A DNA stretch of 64,000 bases from Ideonella_A sp963843805 (GTDB lineage: Bacteria; Pseudomonadota; Gammaproteobacteria; Burkholderiales; Burkholderiaceae_C), in the NCBI GenBank assembly GCA_963843805.1, contig CAWJLY010000001.1:62001-126000 (forward strand), given 5' to 3'. Of the stretch, positions 47,464 to 57,901 are shown one piece after another. Made by a program: the position numbers and the translations under genes. Within the stretch, counting starts at the first letter, position 1; each line of letters opens with the position of its first letter. The notes under the pieces are model-generated. The model was given only the letters and a program-made list of their open reading frames with translations, did not search any database and was not told the DNA's origin.

Positions 47464-48486
47464 CGCCGGCGCTCCGTGCCGGACCGGCCGCGCGTGCGCA
47501 GCCGGTCGCGCCGCTCAAGGCGAGCGAACAGCTCGAACGTCCAGACCACGCGCTCGCGACAACGTGCGGCGGCCGCGGCTCCCGCGGGGCGCGCGCGATG
47601 CCGCGTCGACCAGGAACCGATTGGCCGCCAGCGGCGGCAGCGGCGCGGCCCGCGGGCCAGCTGGCGGCCGACGCAACAGCAACGCGGCCTTGCGCGCGCC
47701 CGGCACGACGGCCCGCGCGCTGACCGAATCGAGCCCGCGCCGCGCCACCTCGTGGCCGATCTCCGCATACAGCAAGCGCGCCGCGTTGATGCCCGGGCGG
47801 CAGGCCAGCGGCAGCCGGCGACGCCGGCGTCGACGCGCGGATACAGCACGTCGGCGGCATCGAGCAGGCGCCGCACCACGGCGCCGAGCGCGGGCGTGAA
47901 GACCGGGGTGCAAGCCAGGCTCGGGGTCGATGCCGGCCTCGCGCATCCAGCCGCGCGGCAGGTAGAGCCGGCCCATGCGCGCGTCTTCGCCGACGTCGCG
48001 CGCGATGTTCGACAGCTGCATCGCGACGCCGAGATCGCAGGCGCGCGCCAGCCCGTCGGCCGAGCGCACGCCCATCAGCAGCGCCATCATCGCGCCGACC
48101 GTGCCGGCCACGCGGGCGGCGTAGTCGTGCAGCGCTTCGAGCGTCTCGTAGCGGCGGCCGTGCGCGTCCCACTCGAAGCCTTCGAGCAGCGCCTCGAACA
48201 GCGCGGCCGGAATGCGAAGCGGGCCACCACGGCGGCCAGCGCACGGTCGGCCGGCAGCGGCCTGCGGCGTGCCGGCGTAGGCCAGCCGCAGCCGCTCGCG
48301 CAGGCGCGCGACCGCATGCCTGCGCGGCCTGGCATCGTCGACGGCATCGTCGGCCATGCGGCAGAACGCATACAGCGCGCAGGCCGGCTCGTGCACCGCG
48401 CGCGGCAGCAGCAGCGAGGCCGCGAGAAAGGTCTCGCGAGCCGTGGCGCAACGCGCGCGGCAGGCGGCCAGGTCGGCCGCGCGCAC
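47460..48486 (-). CDS. crtB: Phytoene synthase, frameshifted
   Basis: Condenses two GGPP to phytoene. RETFLAASLLLPRAVHEPACALYAFCRMADDAVDDA holds the first Asp-rich motif; VAMQLSNIARDVGEDARMGRLYLPRGWMREAGIDP holds the second. RVAGTVGAMMALLMGVRSADGLARACDLG lies between. The GTG at 48486 is the proposed start, 13 bp after the likely crtI stop. The stop at 47460 follows VVWTFELFARLERRD. As read, one open frame runs from crtI into crtB. Confidence 0.85.
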
Positions 48487-48499
48487 TCGATGCCAGGCT

Positions 48500-50074
48500 T
48501 CAGGCGGGCGCGACCCGAATACCGTGGGCAGCGTTGATCGGGACGGGACGAGCGAGTCTGCATGGGGTACCACCGAATCGAGGACACGGGCCGAGGAAAG
48601 CACGCCGGGCAGGCCGGCGCCGGGATGGGTGCCGGCGCCGACGAGGTAGAGGCGGTCCAGCTCTTCGCTGCGGTTGTGCGGCCGGAACCAGGCGCTCTGC
48701 GTCAGCACCGGCTCGAGCGAACGCGGCGCCGCGGAACGACGACAGCCGGTCCTGGAAGTCCTGCGGCGTCAGCAGGCGCGAGGTCACGATCTGGTTCGCC
48801 AGGTCGGGCAGCAGCGTGGCCTCCAGCCGCTGCTCGATCGCCTGGCGATAGGGCTCGGCCTGCGCCGCCCAGTCGGTCCCGCTCTGCAGGTGCGGCACCG
48901 GCGACAGCACGTAGAACGCATCGCAGCCGTCCGGCGCCAGCGACGGGTCGGTCGCGGTCGGCCGGTGCAGGTAGAGGCTGAAGTCCTCGGCCAGCAGCTT
49001 GCGCTCGAAGATGTCGGTCAGCAGCTCGCGGTAGCGCGGCCCGAGCACGATCGTGTGATGCGCGACGTCGGGGTACTGCCGCCGGGTGCCGAAGTACCAG
49101 ACGAACAGGCTCATCGAGTAGCGCGCGCGCTCGATGCGGCGGTCGGTCCAGCGGCGGCGGTGCTCGGGCGCGACCAGGTGGCGGTAGGTCCAGGCCGAGT
49201 CGGCGTTCGACACCACGACGTCGGCGGCCAGCCGCTCGCCGCTGTCCAGCCGGACGCCGGTGGCTGCGCCGTCTGCACGGTGATCTCGGCGACGCCTGGT
49301 TGCAGCGCACCGCGCCGCCCTGCCCTTCGATCAGGCCGACCAGGCCGCGCACCAGGCTGCCGGTGCCGCCCATCGGGAAGTGCACGCCCCAGCGCCGCTC
49401 GAGGAACGCGATCAGGCAATACACCGAGGTGGTCGCGAACGGATTGCCGCCGACCAGCAGCGACTGGAAGGTCAGCACCACGCGCAGCCGCGCATCCCTC
49501 ACGTGCTTGCAGGCCAGCGAGTAGACGGTGCGGTAGCCCTCCAGCTTCAGCAGCTCCGGCAGCACGCGCGCCATGTCGGTCCACGAGTCGAACGGCCGTG
49601 GCCGAGCTGCTCGAAGCCGACCTTGAAGATCGCCTCGCTGGCCTTCAGGAAGCGCTCGTAGCCGGCGACGTCGCCGGGCGAGAGCCGGGCGACCTCGGCG
49701 CGCATCGCCTCGGCGTCGCCGCTGTAGTCGAAAGACTCGCCGTCGTCGAAACGGATGCGGTAGAACGGCGAGACCGGCCGCAGGTCGACGTCGTCGGCCA
49801 GGCGCCGGCCGCACAGCGCCCACAGCTCCTCGAACAGGAACGGCGCGGTGATGACGGTCGGGCCGGCATCGAAGGTGAAGCCGTCCTGCCGATGCACGTA
49901 GGCGCGGCCGCCGGGCGCGTCGAGCTTCTCCAGCACCGTGACGCGGTAGCCGCGCGCGCCGAGCCGCACCGCCGCGGCCAGGCCGCCGAAGCCGCTGCCG
50001 ATGACGATGGCGTGGGCCGCTGCGGGCGGGCGGGTGGTCGGCACCAGCGGGGCTTGGGTGACAGGTGTCAGCAT
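48500..50074 (-). CDS. crtI: Phytoene desaturase, frameshifted
   Basis: FAD-dependent CrtI. AIVIGSGFGGLAAAVRLGARGYRVTVLEKLDAPGGRAYVHRQDGFTFDAGPTVITAPFLFEELWALCGR is the intact N-terminus. KHVRDARLRVVLTFQSLLVGGNPFATTSVYCLIAFLERRWGVHFPMGG, YSMSLFVWYFGT, LYLHRPTATDPSLAPDGCDAFYVLSPVPHL and LYLVGAGTHPGAGLPGVLSSARV follow. It starts at the ATG at 50074, with a PpsR site overlapping the start. The stop is inferred at 48500. Confidence 0.9.
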
Positions 50075-50108
50075 TTCTGGATACTACGTGTGTCCAATAA
50101 ATCTGACA
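50066..50108. promoter_or_regulatory. PpsR operator before crtI
   Basis: A perfect TGT-N12-ACA, TGTCCAATAAATCTGACA, is at 50091-50108. A weaker half-matching copy TGT-N12-ATA is at 50066-50083, 7 bp away and across the crtI start codon. The tandem layout matches PpsR repression of crtI-crtB. Confidence 0.75.
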
Positions 50109-50324
50109 ACCAGCGCTTTCACCATGCTGTGATGGGTACTCCGCTCGGCGTGGCGTGGTCGGGCCGGGTGACGTCCCCATTGCCGCAACGTCCGGTGCTC
50201 CATCGGCGAGCAGGTCAGCCATGCGGGCGCCGGGCCCTCGGCTTCGATGTCCGGCATGAACCCGCGTTCCCACGCGGCCTGCTCGTCATTTGCGATGGCG
50301 CACCGCGAGTGCTGGAGGGCGCCG

Positions 50325-51214
50325 TCAATGCCGGCTCGCCCGTGCAAGGCCGGCACATTGAAACAGATGTGCGGCGACCTCGCCGGGCCGCTCCTCATGG
50401 ACCAGATGCCCGCCGCCGCGCAGCACGTGCACGCCGCGGCGTGTCGGCCGGCAGCAGCGCCCGCACCCGCAGCGCGTCGGACGGCGGAACCGCCTTGTCG
50501 CGGGATCCGACGAGCAGGCTCAGCGGCGACTGCAGGCGCGTCAGGTCACTGGCGAGCGGCTCAGGTCCCAGCGCGCCATCATGCCCAGCGCGCCGGCCGC
50601 GTGGTCGGCGTCGCCTACCAGTTGGCCGTAGAGCGCCAGGCCCTGTGCGTCGAGCGTCGAGCCGGTGCCGGCGATCAGCCGGCCGATGGCGCGGCTGTCC
50701 CAGTTGCGGCTGGCGAACAGGTGGGGGGCGAGCGGGGTGGCCGCCATCAATCGCGCCATCGGCGGAAACAGCAGGCCGGGCAAGCCGGCCAGCGGCAGCA
50801 GCGCGCCGTTGATCGCCACCAGTGCGCCGGGCGCGATGCAGCGTCGAGCACCAGGCGCGCGGCGATCGCCGCGCCCGCCGAATGGCCGACCAGCAACCCG
50901 ACATCGAGTGCCAGCGCCTCGACCAGGCTTGCCACCAGCGCGGCCATGCCGGGCAGCGACAGTTGCGTGGCCGGCACGGGCATGCCGGTGAAGGCATGGC
51001 CGGGCAGGTCGATCGCCACCACGCTGAAGCGCTGCGCCAGCAGCGGCAGCAGGCCGCGCCACGAATGGGTCGACGCAGCCGGTGCCGTGGATCAGCAACG
51101 CGACCGGGCCGCTGCCCATCTCTGCACGTGCCAGCGCAGGCCGCCGGCCTGCACGAAGCGGCTGGCCTCGCGGTGCGGCCAGGCCCGCCCGTCTCGCTCC
51201 CACACCAGCGCCAT
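50325..51214 (-). CDS. bchO: BchO alpha/beta hydrolase, frameshifted
   Basis: The Mg-chelatase-associated hydrolase encoded after bchD in purple bacteria. MALVWERDGRAWPHREASRFVQAGGLRWHVQRW begins at 51214. GPVALLIHGTG, VVAIDLPGHAFTGMP and the nucleophile elbow LLVGHSAGAAIAARLVLD follow; the C-terminal His is in RGGGHLVHEERPGEVAAHLF. The stop at 50325 is in the repaired frame. The precise reaction is not established in the family. The ATG is 2 bp after the bchD stop. Confidence 0.85.
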
Positions 51215-51216
51215 GT

Positions 51217-53027
51217 TCAGCCCGCGCCGGCGGCCACCCGCACCGCCTGCGACATCGCCGCCGATCCGCATGCGGCAAGCGGCAGATAGGCGCGCCCATC
51301 GCCGCGGCGAGTTCGCGCGCCGGCGCCTGCGGCTGCGGCGACGTGTCGAGCAGCAGCGCGGCAAAGCCCGCGGCCCGCAGGCGCCGCGCCGCGGCAGCGC
51401 GTCGGCGCCGGCGCGCGCGCGGCCGGCGCCGTCGCGCGCGATGTTGGCGCGGCCGTCGGTGAGCGGCACGACGACCGGCGTCGCGCCGCGCCGGCGCATC
51501 GCGTCGGCCAGCGCGAGGGCGGCGTCGATGCCGGCCGCCAGCGGCGTGCCGCCGCCGCCGGGCAGGCCGGCCAGGCTGCGCTTGGCGCGCACCAGCGAGC
51601 GCGTCGGCGGCAGGAGCAGCTCGGCCCTGCGGCCGCGGAAGGCGATCAGCGCGACGCTGTCGCGGCGCACATAGCAGTCGGCCAGCAGCAGCTCGACGGC
51701 GCCCTTGGCCTCGGCCAGCCGATGCAGCGCCGACGAGCCCGATGCATCGACCACGAAGACGGTCGTCGTCTCGCTGCGCTGCTTGAAGCGGGAGACGCGG
51801 AAATCCTCGCGGCGCACCGCGGATGCCAGGCCGGCGCGGCAGCGCGGTCGTCGGCGGCCGGCGCAGCGCCTGCCACGGCGCCGCGGCGCGCAGCGTCTCG
51901 ATGAGGTTCAGGCGCGCGCCGCCGCGCGGCTCGCCGCGCCGCACGCCGACCGGCCGGCCGCGCGAGCGGCCGAGCTGCAGGGCGCCGGCGCGACCCGCCG
52001 TGCGGCCGCGCGCTGCGCCGTCTGGCCGATCGCCAGCGCGGCGAGCAGCCGCTGCGGCACGGCGGCGATGCGCGGCCTGCAGCACCATCTCGTCGAGCGC
52101 GCCGTCCGTCATCGAAGGCGCATCGGCTGGCGTATCCGCGGGTTCGCCATCGCCGCCGGCGGCGGTGGCGGCGGATCGCCGGTGGCCGCCGCCGGCGCTT
52201 CGTCGCCGGCGGCTCGGCGCCATCGGTTCCAGGTCGTCGGCGGCTGGGCCGCCGGCATCCGGTGGCGCGCGGCGCCAGCACCAGGCCGGCAGCCAGCGCC
52301 GCATCGCTGGCATCGACGGCGACCCGGCCATCGAGCGCGGCAACGGCGCGCGCGACCCGGCAGGCGAACAGCGGGGCACGCAGCGAATCGATGCCGAGTT
52401 CGAGCGCTGCGGCACACAGGCTGTCGATCACCCCGCCGTCGATTGCGACGTTCGGCAGCAGCGCGCCGTGCAGCCAGCACATCGCCGCGGGTGAACCACG
52501 CGCCTTCAGTCTCGGCACCGCGCGGCTGCGGCACCAGGATCAGCGACAGCGCCAGGCGCTCGCGCAGGCGTGCCGGCAACTGCTCGTCATCGGCAAGGCC
52601 TTCGTCGAGCGCCACCACGCCGAGCCGGCTGATGCTGCGCGCGGCAATGCCATGGCGCTCGGCGACGACTTCGCGCTGGTCCAGCACCGCCGCCAGCCGC
52701 GCCGCGGTCGATGCACGATGCGCTCGGCCATCGCCAGCAACACGAAGCCGCCATCGGCCTCGGCCAGCAGCCCGCGCTGTGCCACCGGCCGCCCGGTTTG
52801 CAAGCGTGGCCGTCAGGTCGAGCCCGCCGAGCAGACGGTCGTCCTCGATGTGCAGCGGCATCCGCCGCATGGCGTGCCCTCAGGCAGGCAGCTCGGCCAG
52901 GCCGGCCAGCCAGCGCTCGCGCAGCCGGACCGCGGCGGCGCTGCGCAAGCGACGCCACCAAGGCCGACCGGATCGACCGCCAGCAAGGCGCGCCAGCCAG
53001 CGCCCCGGCCGCGCGCGGGTCGCTCAT
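51217..53027 (-). CDS. bchD: Magnesium chelatase subunit D, frameshifted
   Basis: The AAA-like/vWA subunit that with BchI and BchH inserts Mg into protoporphyrin IX. MPLHIEDDRLLGGLDLTATLA and LLAEADGGFVLLAMAERIV belong to the AAA-like part. The C-terminal vWA domain holds the MIDAS VFVVDASGSSALHRLAEAKGAVELLLADCYVRRDSVALIAFRG, GGGGTPLAAGIDAALALAD and VPLTDGRANIARDG. Its ATG overlaps the bchI stop (ATGA). About 600 residues, many indels in the middle. Confidence 0.85.
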
Positions 53028-54139
53028 GGTCCGAACAACTCGTCCACCGCGCGGTCGACGCGCACGCTGGAGCCGGCGTCGTCGAGCGGATTGCGGCGCA
53101 GCCGATGCCGCAAGGCCGGCGGCGCAACCCGCCTCAGGTGCGCATCGCCGACGCTCGCATCGCCGTCCAGCGCCGCCAGTGCGCGGGCCGCGCGAATCAG
53201 CGTCAGCTCGCCGCGCAAGCCGTCGGTGCCCAGCGCCATGCACAGCTGCGCCGCGCGTTCGAGCGCGGCATCGGGCACATCGCACAGTCGCCAGCCGCGT
53301 GCGCGCCTGCGACGATCTGGCGTCGCACGCTCGGCCTCGTCCTTGCTCCACCGTTCGAGGAAGGCTGCGGCGTCGCGCTCGAAGGCATCGCGGCGCTTCA
53401 CCACCTCGATCGCGCGACGGCAGGTCCTGCGGCGTGCGAACCTCGACCGACAGCCCGAAGCGGTCGAGCAGCTGCGGCCGCAATTCGCCCTCTTCCGGAT
53501 TGCCGCTGCCCACCAGCACGAAGCGGGCCGGATGGCGCACGCTCAAGCCCTCGCGCTCGACCACGTTTTCGCCCGAGGCTGCCACGTCGATCAGCAGGTC
53601 GACCAGGTGATCCTCGAGCAGGTTGACCTCGTCGATGTACAGGAAGCCGCGGTTCGCGCGGGCCAGCAGGCCGGGCTCGAACGCCTTGACACCATGCGGC
53701 CAGCGCGCGCTCGAGGTCGAGCGCGCCGACCACACGGTCTTCGGTCGCGCCCAGCGGCAGGTCGACCACCGGCACCGCCACGCATGGCTCTTCAGCACGC
53801 CGCCTTGCAGCCGGCGCGCCTCGCATTCCGCGCACGCGACCGGCCAGGCCGGGTCGCAGCGGTAGCGACAGCCGACCACCGCCGCCATCTGGGCAGCAAT
53901 GCCGCCAGCGCGCGCACCGCGGTCGATTTGCCGGTGCCACGGTCGCCGAAGACCAGTACGCCGCCGATGCGCGGATCGACCGCAGCGATCAGGATGGCCA
54001 GCTTCATTTCGTCCTGGCCGACGATCGCTGAAAAGGGAAATACCAAGGGCAACTCCAAGGCCGACTCATTTGCTCCGGATTGGGCGGGGGGTCCAGTGCG
54101 AAGTACACCTGGATGTGTCAGACTATTTTGACGGGTCAT
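53024..54139 (-). CDS. bchI: Magnesium chelatase subunit I, frameshifted
   Basis: AAA+ motor of Mg chelatase. PFSAIVGQDEMKLAILIAAVDPRIGGVLVFGDRGTGKSTAVRALAALLP gives Walker A. VNLLEDHLVDLLIDVAASGENVVEREGLSVRHPARFVLVGSGNPEEGELRPQLLDRFGLSVEVRTPQD gives Walker B, sensor 1 and the Arg finger region. VKRRDAFERDAAAFLERW leads to the end at 53024. The ATG at 54139 is used, but it lies inside a PpsR-like site; translation could start later, nearer PFSAIVG. Confidence 0.9.
54117..54134. promoter_or_regulatory. PpsR-like site between bchI and the HiPIP gene
   Basis: TGT-N12-ACG (TGTCAGACTATTTTGACG) is one mismatch from consensus. It lies in the short divergent region and could serve bchI-D-O and the HiPIP gene together. 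Overlap with the bchI ATG at 54139 argues for a downstream true start of bchI. Confidence 0.5.
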
Positions 54140-54162
54140 GGTGATCCGATCAAGGATTCTTC

Positions 54163-54480
54163 ATGCTCCAACCCAACCGTCGGACCTTCATGATGGGTGT
54201 CGTCGCCGGGGGCAGTGCCCTCACGCTGTCCGCTGTCACCTCACGGGCTGCCGCGGCGGCCTTGACAGAATCGGATCCCCAGGCCGTCGCCCTCGGCTTC
54301 AAGACCGACACGACCAAGGTCGACAAGGCGAAATTCCCGCAGCACACGCCGGCCCAGGTGTGTGGCGGTTGCAACTTTTTCCAAGGCAAGCCGGCTGACG
54401 CCACCGCACCATGCCAGCTGTTTGCCGGCAAGCTGGTGCCAGCCAAGGGCTGGTGCAGTGCCTGGGCCAAGAAGGCCTGA
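54163..54480 (+). CDS. High-potential iron-sulfur protein, Tat-exported
   Basis: A 105-residue intact gene. The twin-arginine signal NRRTFMMGVVAGGSALTLS ends at an Ala-rich cleavage site near residue 32. The mature protein has the HiPIP cluster pattern C-GG-C (QVCGGCNFFQGKPAD), then C in APCQLFAGKLV and C in GWCSAW. HiPIPs carry electrons in the periplasm and are the main donor to the reaction-centre cytochrome in Rubrivivax. Its place inside the photosynthesis cluster fits that role. Confidence 0.95.
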   Translation: MLQPNRRTFMMGVVAGGSALTLSAVTSRAAAAALTESDPQAVALGFKTDTTKVDKAKFPQHTPAQVCGGCNFFQGKPADATAPCQLFAGKLVPAKGWCSAWAKKA

Positions 54481-54538
54481 GGCAGGCCGATGGGAATGCC
54501 GGCGGCGCGACCGTCGGCGGCTTCCGGATCGACGCGGG

Positions 54539-55828
54539 TCAGGCGTGACCTCGCATCGGGCAGCGCAGGAACAGCCGTGACAAGGTATCGGTCAGCGCCA
54601 CACGCTCAGCGCCCTCGGTCGCGCTGCAGGCCAGCCATCGGCCCGTGCAGCATCTTCTGCGTCAGGCCGCGCGAGAACGCTTCGAGCACAGCGTCGATAT
54701 CCTCGCCCCTGGCCAGCAGCTTGCGGGCCCGCTGCAATTCGGCCGAGCGCCAGGTCTCGGCCTGCGTCTGCAAGCGCCTGGATCAGCGGCACGGTCTCGC
54801 GGGTGCCGAGCCAGCGCACGAAATTCTGCACGCCGATTCGATGATGGTCTCGGCCTGGCCGACGGCGGCGCTGCGCTTGTCGCTGCCGGCCTGGACGATC
54901 TGCGCCAGGTCGTCGAGCGTATACAGGTAGACATCGGGCAGGCCGGCGACCTCGGCCTCGATGTCGCGCGGCACCGCCAGGTCGACCATCAGCATCGGCC
55001 GGCGCCTGCGCGCCTTGATCGCACGCTCGACCGCGCCGAGGCCGATCACCGGCAACGGGCTCGCGGTGCACGACACCACCAGGTCGAACTCCGCCAGCCG
55101 CGCCATCGCATCGCTCAAGCCGATCGCCTCGGCGCCGAACGTGCGCGGCCAGCGCTGCGCCGCGCTCGAGGCTGCGGTTGGCGATGGTCAGCCGGCGCGG
55201 CGCCGTGGCGGCCAGGTGGGCGAGCACCGGTGCGGCCATCTCGCCGGCGCCGAGGAACAGCACCTTCAGTTCGCCGAAGTCCTCGAACAGCTTGCCGGCC
55301 AATCGCACGATCGCCGCCGCCAGGCTGATCGTGTGCATGCCGATCTCGGTGCCGGTGCGAACCTCCTTGGCGACCGCGAACGAGCGCTGGAACAGCTGAT
55401 GCAGCGTCGTGCCGAGGGTGCCGGCGGGTCGGCCTCGCGCACGGCCCGCTTCATCTGCCCGAGGATCTGCGTCTCGCCGACCACCATCGACGACAGCCCG
55501 CTGGCGAGCCGGAAGGTGTGACGCGCTGCGCTGGCGTCTTCAAGCACATGGAAATGGCGCTGCAACGTCGTTGGCTGCCATGCCGCCGGAATCGGCCAGC
55601 CAGCCAGCGCCTGATCGGCCAACTGCGCCGGTCCCTTGCTCGCCATCACTGCCGACGATAGAGCTCGGTGCGGTTGCAGGTCGAGACGATCGCCACCTCC
55701 GGCGGCCGCTGAGCCGGCGGCTGAACGCGTGCAGCGTCGGCACCAGGTGATCGGCTGGAAACGCGAACCGCCCGCGCACGTCCAGCGGTGCGGTGGTGTG
55801 GTTCGAGACCCAGTGCAACGACGCTCAT
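54539..55828 (-). CDS. hemA: Glutamyl-tRNA reductase, frameshifted
   Basis: First committed enzyme of C5-pathway ALA synthesis. MSVVALGL then NHTTAPLDVRGRFAFP, VSTCNRTELY with the catalytic Cys, RHTFRLASGLSSMVVGETQILGQMK, LKVLFLGAGEMAAPVLAHLA, DLVVSCTASPLPVIG and PMLMVDLAVPRDIEAEVAGLPDVYLYTLDDL appear in alternating frames. The repaired C-terminus VALTDTLSRLFLR ends at 54539. It feeds tetrapyrrole supply from within the pigment cluster. Confidence 0.9.
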
Positions 55829-55833
55829 GCGGC

Positions 55834-56140
55834 TTACCCTTCGATGCGACAGCGCCGGGGCGCAACTGCGCCGCGACGCCAGCGCATCAGGATGTCGATC
55901 GCCGTGCGCCACACCGGCAGCCAGCAGGAACAGCGCCAGCCAGTTCGATTCCGGCGTCGCGGACCACGCCGCGCAGCGCCAGCATCAGGCACAGGCCCGA
56001 CACCATGTTGGCCAGGAAGTCGCGCGGCGCAACGCCCTTGCCGGTGACGTCGATGAAGGCAGCAAGCGCCAGACATCTCGATCGCGGTGAAGACGATCAC
56101 GGCGTCGATCAGCGGCGCGGTCAGCGGCGATCTCGGTCAT
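55834..56140 (-). CDS. Small hypothetical membrane protein, frameshifted
   Basis: About 100 residues from the ATG at 56140. Hydrophobic segments APLIDAVIVFTAIEM, DFLANMVSGLCLMLALRGVV and NWLALFLLAAGVAHAIDILMRW lie in alternating frames, giving about three membrane helices. It lies 10 bp after tspO and 5 bp before hemA on the same strand, so it is probably co-transcribed. I do not recognise the family. Confidence 0.5.
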
Positions 56141-56150
56141 GCCCGCGTCC

Positions 56151-56646
56151 TCAAGCCGCGCCGAACGGCCCGTTCAGTCGAACCGTTGCCCAGTTCAGCC
56201 ACGCCGCGATGGCGACCCAGACGAGGTAGGGCACGAGCAGCCATGCCGCAGTCTTGGCATAGCGCGCCGAGCACGAGGATCAGCGCGAGCACCGACAGCC
56301 AGAGAAACGGCACCTCGTACAGCGCCCAATCGGGCCGGTGCAGCCGGAAATACAGCAGGCTCCAGAACACATTCAGAAAGCCGTTGGCCGCGAACAGCAC
56401 CAGCATCAGTTCGCGATCGGCGCGCGGCCGGCGCGCGTCGCCAGCCGATGCACGCCGGCGGCCGCCGCCAGCGCGAAGATCGTGGTCCAGATCGGGCCGA
56501 AGGCCCAGTCGGGCGGCTTCCAGGCGGGCTGCTTCAGGCTGCGCGTACCAGGGCCCGAGGTCGGTCATCAGCGCGCCGAGCACCGCCACGCAGAACGCCG
56601 CGGCCGCCAGCCGACGATCGCGATTCCAGCGGCGCCAGCGCTTCAT
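56151..56646 (-). CDS. tspO: TspO/MBR (CrtK) tryptophan-rich sensory protein, frameshifted
   Basis: A five-helix outer-membrane/inner-membrane TspO homologue that modulates photosynthesis gene expression with oxygen and tetrapyrroles in Rhodobacter. LGALMTDLGPWYAQ then KPPDWAFGPIWTTIFALAAA-type sequence in the shifted frame, FAANGFLNVFWSLLYFRLHRPDWALYEVPFLWLSVLALILVLG, and a Trp-rich C-terminus (VPYLVWVAIAAWLNWATVRLN). The ATG overlaps the bchP stop (ATGA). About three indels. Confidence 0.85.
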
Positions 56647-57851
56647 ACACGCGCCACCCCGAACAGGTGCGCCAGGTCCTTGAAGAAGATCCGCACATGC
56701 GCCATCGGCTTGCTTGCGCACCAGCTCCTTGTTCATGTAGGACTCGAAGGTCAGCTGCTGCACGTCGCGGTCCTTGCAGATGCGTGACGAAGCGCTCGCG
56801 CAGGCGATCGCTCGAGTACCAGAACCACTGCATGATGCCGAGCACCCGGAACACCGTGCCATGCGCCTTCATGAAGCGCTTGCGCGCCTGCGCCAGCGCA
56901 CGCGCGTCGCCGGTCGCCAGCAATCGCCTCGACCGCCTCGGCCGCCAGCCGGCCGCCGACCATCGCGTAGTAGATGCCTTCGCCCGAGGCCGGCGCGACG
57001 ACGCCGGCCGCATCGCCGGCCAGCACCACGTCGCGGCCGTTGTCCCAGCGCGGCAGCGGCTTCATCGGGATCGGCGCGCCTTCGCGGCGCAGGGTCTCGG
57101 CGCCGCGCGAGGCCGGCCGCGCTGCGCAGCTCGCCGACCGCGCTGCGCAGCGAAAAGCCCTTGTCGGCGCTGCCGGTGCCGACGCTCAACGTGTCGCCGT
57201 GCGGAAACACCCAGCCGTAGAAATCGGGCGACAGCGTGCCGCGGTAGTAGACGTCGCAACGCGCTGCCGTCGTAGCCGGCCGGCGGCACGGCCGGCGTGC
57301 GCAGGATCTCGTGGTACGCGAACACGTAGCGCGGTGCGCTCGGCGCCCGGCACCGTCTGCCGCGCCACCTCGGATCGCGCGCCGTCGGCGCCGACGATCG
57401 CAGCGCGCGCGCACGCTGCGCCGGTGCCCGACTGCTCGTCGCACCGACGCCGACGATCGCTGCTCGAAATGCACGACGCTGACGCCGTCGGCATCGCGCG
57501 TGATGCGTTCGAAGCGGCCGATGCGCCGCTGCGCGCCGCTGGCGGCCGCGCGCTCGCGCAGCCACTCGTCGAACACATCGCGATCGACCATGCCGACGAA
57601 GCCGTTGTCGATCGGGATATCGACCTCGCCGTCCTTCGGCGACACCATGCGCGCCGAAGTGGCGCGGGCCACCAGCAGCTCATCGGGAATGCGCGAAATC
57701 CTTGATCAGCCGCGGCGGGATGGCGCCGCCGCAAGGCTTGGTGCGGCCGGCGCGATCGAGCAGCAGCACCGAGCGGCCGCTGCGGCGCCAGATCGTGCGC
57801 CGCGGTCGCGCCGGCCGGCCCGCCGCCGACCACGACCACGTCGAAAGTCAT
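56643..57851 (-). CDS. bchP: Geranylgeranyl (bacteriochlorophyll) reductase, frameshifted
   Basis: Reduces the geranylgeranyl tail to phytyl. MTFDVVVVGGGPAGATAAHDLA is the FAD loop. VSPKDGEVDIPIDNGFVGMVDRDVFDEWLRERAA, WVFPHGDTLSVGTGSADKGFSLRSAVGELR and LPRWDNGRDVVLAGDAAGVVAPASGEGIYYAMVGGRLAAEAV are diagnostic. The tail FESYMNKELVRKQ continues to the stop at 56643. At least eight indels. The gene order bchP-orf428-bchG is conserved in purple bacteria. Confidence 0.9.
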
Positions 57852-57901
57852 TCGAGTTCAGCCGATCATGGCTCACCTGCTCTTGCAGCCGGCGTGGCCG
57901 T

